Shown: in pieces, positions 29,406 through 31,300 of the stretch
Layout: each line of letters starts with the position of its first letter
How positions within the stretch are numbered: the stretch's first letter is position 1
From: Ophiostoma sp. CBS 140.51
Taxonomy: Eukaryota > Ascomycota > Sordariomycetes > Ophiostomatales > Ophiostomataceae
Length of the DNA stretch: 31,300 nt
Assembly: GCA_029298735.1 (NCBI GenBank)
Contig: JANSLP010000365.1
Span: 1 to 31,300 of the forward strand
Direction: 5' to 3'
The notes under the pieces: model-generated
The model's database searches: none
What the model saw: only the letters and a program-made list of their open reading frames with translations
Told to the model about the DNA's origin: nothing
Program-made: the position numbers and the translations under genes

Positions 29406-30107
29406 CACTTCCAAGAACCGCGACCAGCCGAGGAACAAGCAAGACAAGCAGAAATACGAAGTAGACTACTACCAGCGCCAGATTATTTGGCCTTTTTTTC
29501 TTACATGTTCTTTACTGTAGCTTAACTCTTTCCGGGGAAGGACTTGGTGAAGCAATAGCAGGAAGCACTTGGCAAGAGGGGAAGGGGGAAATGCAAGAAG
29601 CGGAAGGGGCTCCAAAAAGCACCACAAAAATTAAGGAGTGACAAGGCCTTGGAGATTCTAAAAACGTCACGATAATAACAATGCATGAACATACGGATAA
29701 TGGCCACAGTCTATTTACTTCTTGGACATATGAATTTCGGCGGACAAGTCACAAATGAGACAATCTCAAATTCGTGTCAGTAGAGTGCAAAGAGGACTCA
29801 GACCGCACGTTCAACTTCTGCATTTACCATGCCAAGCTTTTCTTTCTAAAAAGAATTCTGAACTTCTCTTCTTCTGGCCTTTTCGCTTTCCCTTTTTGTG
29901 ACTCTCGTCTTTTCTTTCTCACTCGTAGATTCGTAATAACCACTGCAAGATGCCAAAACGTTTTTTGCTACTCCTCACAAATAGGGTTATGGACCTATCG
30001 ATCCACTGTAGTGCATTAGCACAGAAAACCTAAAAGGCCGACCGGAGTCGACTCCGTTCAGCGTGGGCCCGCGATTTTTCCTCAGCAGCAAACAATCCAT
30101 CACATTT

Positions 30108-30116
30108 TTATCAGAT
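30108..30116 (-). promoter_or_regulatory. Second siderophore-repressor-type GATA site
   Basis: TTATCAGAT on the plus strand is the reverse complement of ATCTGATAA, an exact second match 2.1 kb from the first. It could serve the transporter or the unseen gene to the right, or it could be chance. Confidence 0.3.
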
Positions 30117-31162
30117 CCTTTGACAGGTAAAAAAAAGCCGAGATGATAAATACTATGGTACAAAGCGTGAAGCGAGGTAAGAAGGGTAACAACCGATAGT
30201 CGCGTGTTAAATTGCATGTCAACAAATCTCACGAAACAAATCGTACGAAGCATATTCATCCCACGTCAGCTACCTCAACTCGTACATTTGACCGTTCATA
30301 AAATGGCTCTACTGGAAGGCAGGGACTTCGTTATTTTTTAAGAAAAAAGAGCACACAACGAGAAATTTGTAGTGGATTTAAAAAGCTCACAGTATTAAAT
30401 AAATATGACATCCTCTTGTAGATCTTTTGTCAAAGCAAATTGAGCTATGTATGAAACTACATTGTGGGCAAAATACCCGTCGCGTAGGAAAGTAGGCGGC
30501 AGTTCTGTTCTTACAACTACGCAACATTAAAATATAGCCCTCATACAAACACAAGGAGATGTCGATCGTAGATGCGCGCGTGAGATGATCGACACAGCCC
30601 TGTGTAACCTTGCACGGATCTTTTGTAAATATGTAGATTATCTCGTTGAGTTGACGGGCGATCCATACAGTTACACAACGACTTTCACCACTTCTCACTA
30701 CACGTTATACAAACCGTTTCACCGTGTGATTTTTTTACCTTATTTATTGTGGTCTTTTAACTGTCCTTATTGGAAATGAAGACAACGTATAGTCGACTGG
30801 GTAAGGTATCTTGGCGATGCGATGCGATGATGAAATTTAGAAGCATGGACCGTGCTCACTAAGATCATCATCTACAATCTTATGTGTGGCATGCCCATTA
30901 AACCTGTGAATCTACTTAAACTACATTTAAAGAAGTAGAGATGTTTTAAGTATCCCATGATAAAGGGCGCTGAGCATTGCAATGCATCGCAGCCTCGCCC
31001 TCGCCCCCAAATCAAGGCCTCTTTCTCAAATATCAAACTTCAAAAAGCACTATGTAACACTATATTAAACATTATTTCCATCCCAATTATAAACTCTTGT
31101 GTCACCTCAGAATCCTGTCATTTGGCTTGGCGTCGAAATGAGGACCATAAAGTAGAAAAGGT

Positions 31163-31300
31163 TTACAACGAACAAAGAGGAGGGTACCACAAATATGTGA
31201 TCTCCACGGCAAGTACCTTGTTCAGCTCAATGACAAACTGTGTCGAAGCGAGTATTGCCTGCTGCGCCTCGATAAAGACCGGCCATGCTTCAGGGTCGAC
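31163..31300 (-). CDS. Partial 3' end of an unknown minus-strand gene
   Basis: Reading leftward from the window edge, an open frame of 45 codons ends in TAA at 31165-31163. Its first part (DPEAWPVFIEAQQAILASTQF, then VIELNK) has coding-like composition, in contrast to the AT-rich DNA beside it. A gtacttgcc sequence just after ELNK (about 31215) could be a weak splice donor, in which case the true end lies further left. I do not recognise the protein, and its start lies outside the window. Confidence 0.4.
   Translation of the reverse strand, partial: VDPEAWPVFIEAQQAILASTQFVIELNKVLAVEITYLWYPPLCSL

Larger units (their letters stand above)
26686..31162. other. Long gene-poor region right of the transporter (4.5 kb)
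   Basis: After the transporter leader, this stretch contains only short open frames with no recognisable product. Its part from 28190 to 28760 is strongly T/C-rich on the plus strand, and from about 29700 onward it is AT-rich with many stops in all frames. A 9-base tandem repeat lies at 29381-29405. I see no transposase, reverse transcriptase, long terminal repeat or tRNA. It may hold an untranslated transcript, or simply be a large intergenic region. Confidence 0.5.

Noticed and set aside
30387..30698. A 103-codon minus-strand frame in the AT-rich right part
   Set aside because: It starts without ATG, has no recognisable similarity, and sits in DNA with non-coding composition.
1..31300. A hidden biosynthetic cluster, transposon or defence system
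   Set aside because: The genes belong to unrelated housekeeping functions. I saw no synthases, transposases, reverse transcriptase, terminal repeats or NLR-type proteins.

Overview
The window is nuclear DNA from a filamentous ascomycete (Pezizomycotina, probably a Sordariomycete). The evidence is the short spliceosomal introns (about 48-112 nt) with gtgagt/gtaagt/gtatgt donors and CTAAC-type branch points, the GC-rich coding regions with C-ending codons, the CT-rich leaders, and gene content typical of moulds. An Ophiostomatales-like fungus is only a guess. There are no bacterial features, CRISPR arrays, rRNA or convincing tRNA genes, and no recognisable transposon.

Eight complete genes alternate strictly in strand. 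In order: NADP-isocitrate dehydrogenase (+, 536-2141, one intron); an Iec3-like subunit of the INO80 remodeller (-, 3579-5160, one intron); a MYG1-family DHH hydrolase/exonuclease (+, 6012-7121); an endosulfine/Igo1 protein with the FDSGDY Greatwall motif (-, 7852-8446, one intron); an unrecognised proline-rich 821-residue protein (+, 11533-14268, four introns); gamma-tubulin (-, 14959-16552, three introns); a PX-PH phospholipase D of the Pld1/Spo14 type (+, 18492-24476); and a siderophore-type MFS transporter (-, 24883-26685). The last 138 bases hold what looks like the 3' end of a ninth, minus-strand gene.

These are mostly housekeeping genes (TCA/NADPH supply, chromatin, mitochondrial RNA processing, PP2A control, microtubule nucleation, lipid signalling, iron uptake). 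They do not form one pathway or a biosynthetic cluster. Large non-coding stretches lie at 8447-11532 and 26686-31162. The second is AT-rich and gene-poor, and carries GATA sites that fit iron regulation of the transporter.

The most interesting points are at the ends of the phospholipase D gene. Its apparent TAG stop sits exactly on a splice donor, and splicing adds a C-terminal Tyr-Asn that aligns with the essential C-terminus of animal PLDs. A predicted leader intron would remove an upstream ATG whose reading frame overlaps the real start. Two other genes (IDH and MYG1) have paired start codons suited to dual targeting. I did not find a wholly new multi-gene system, and I say so plainly.
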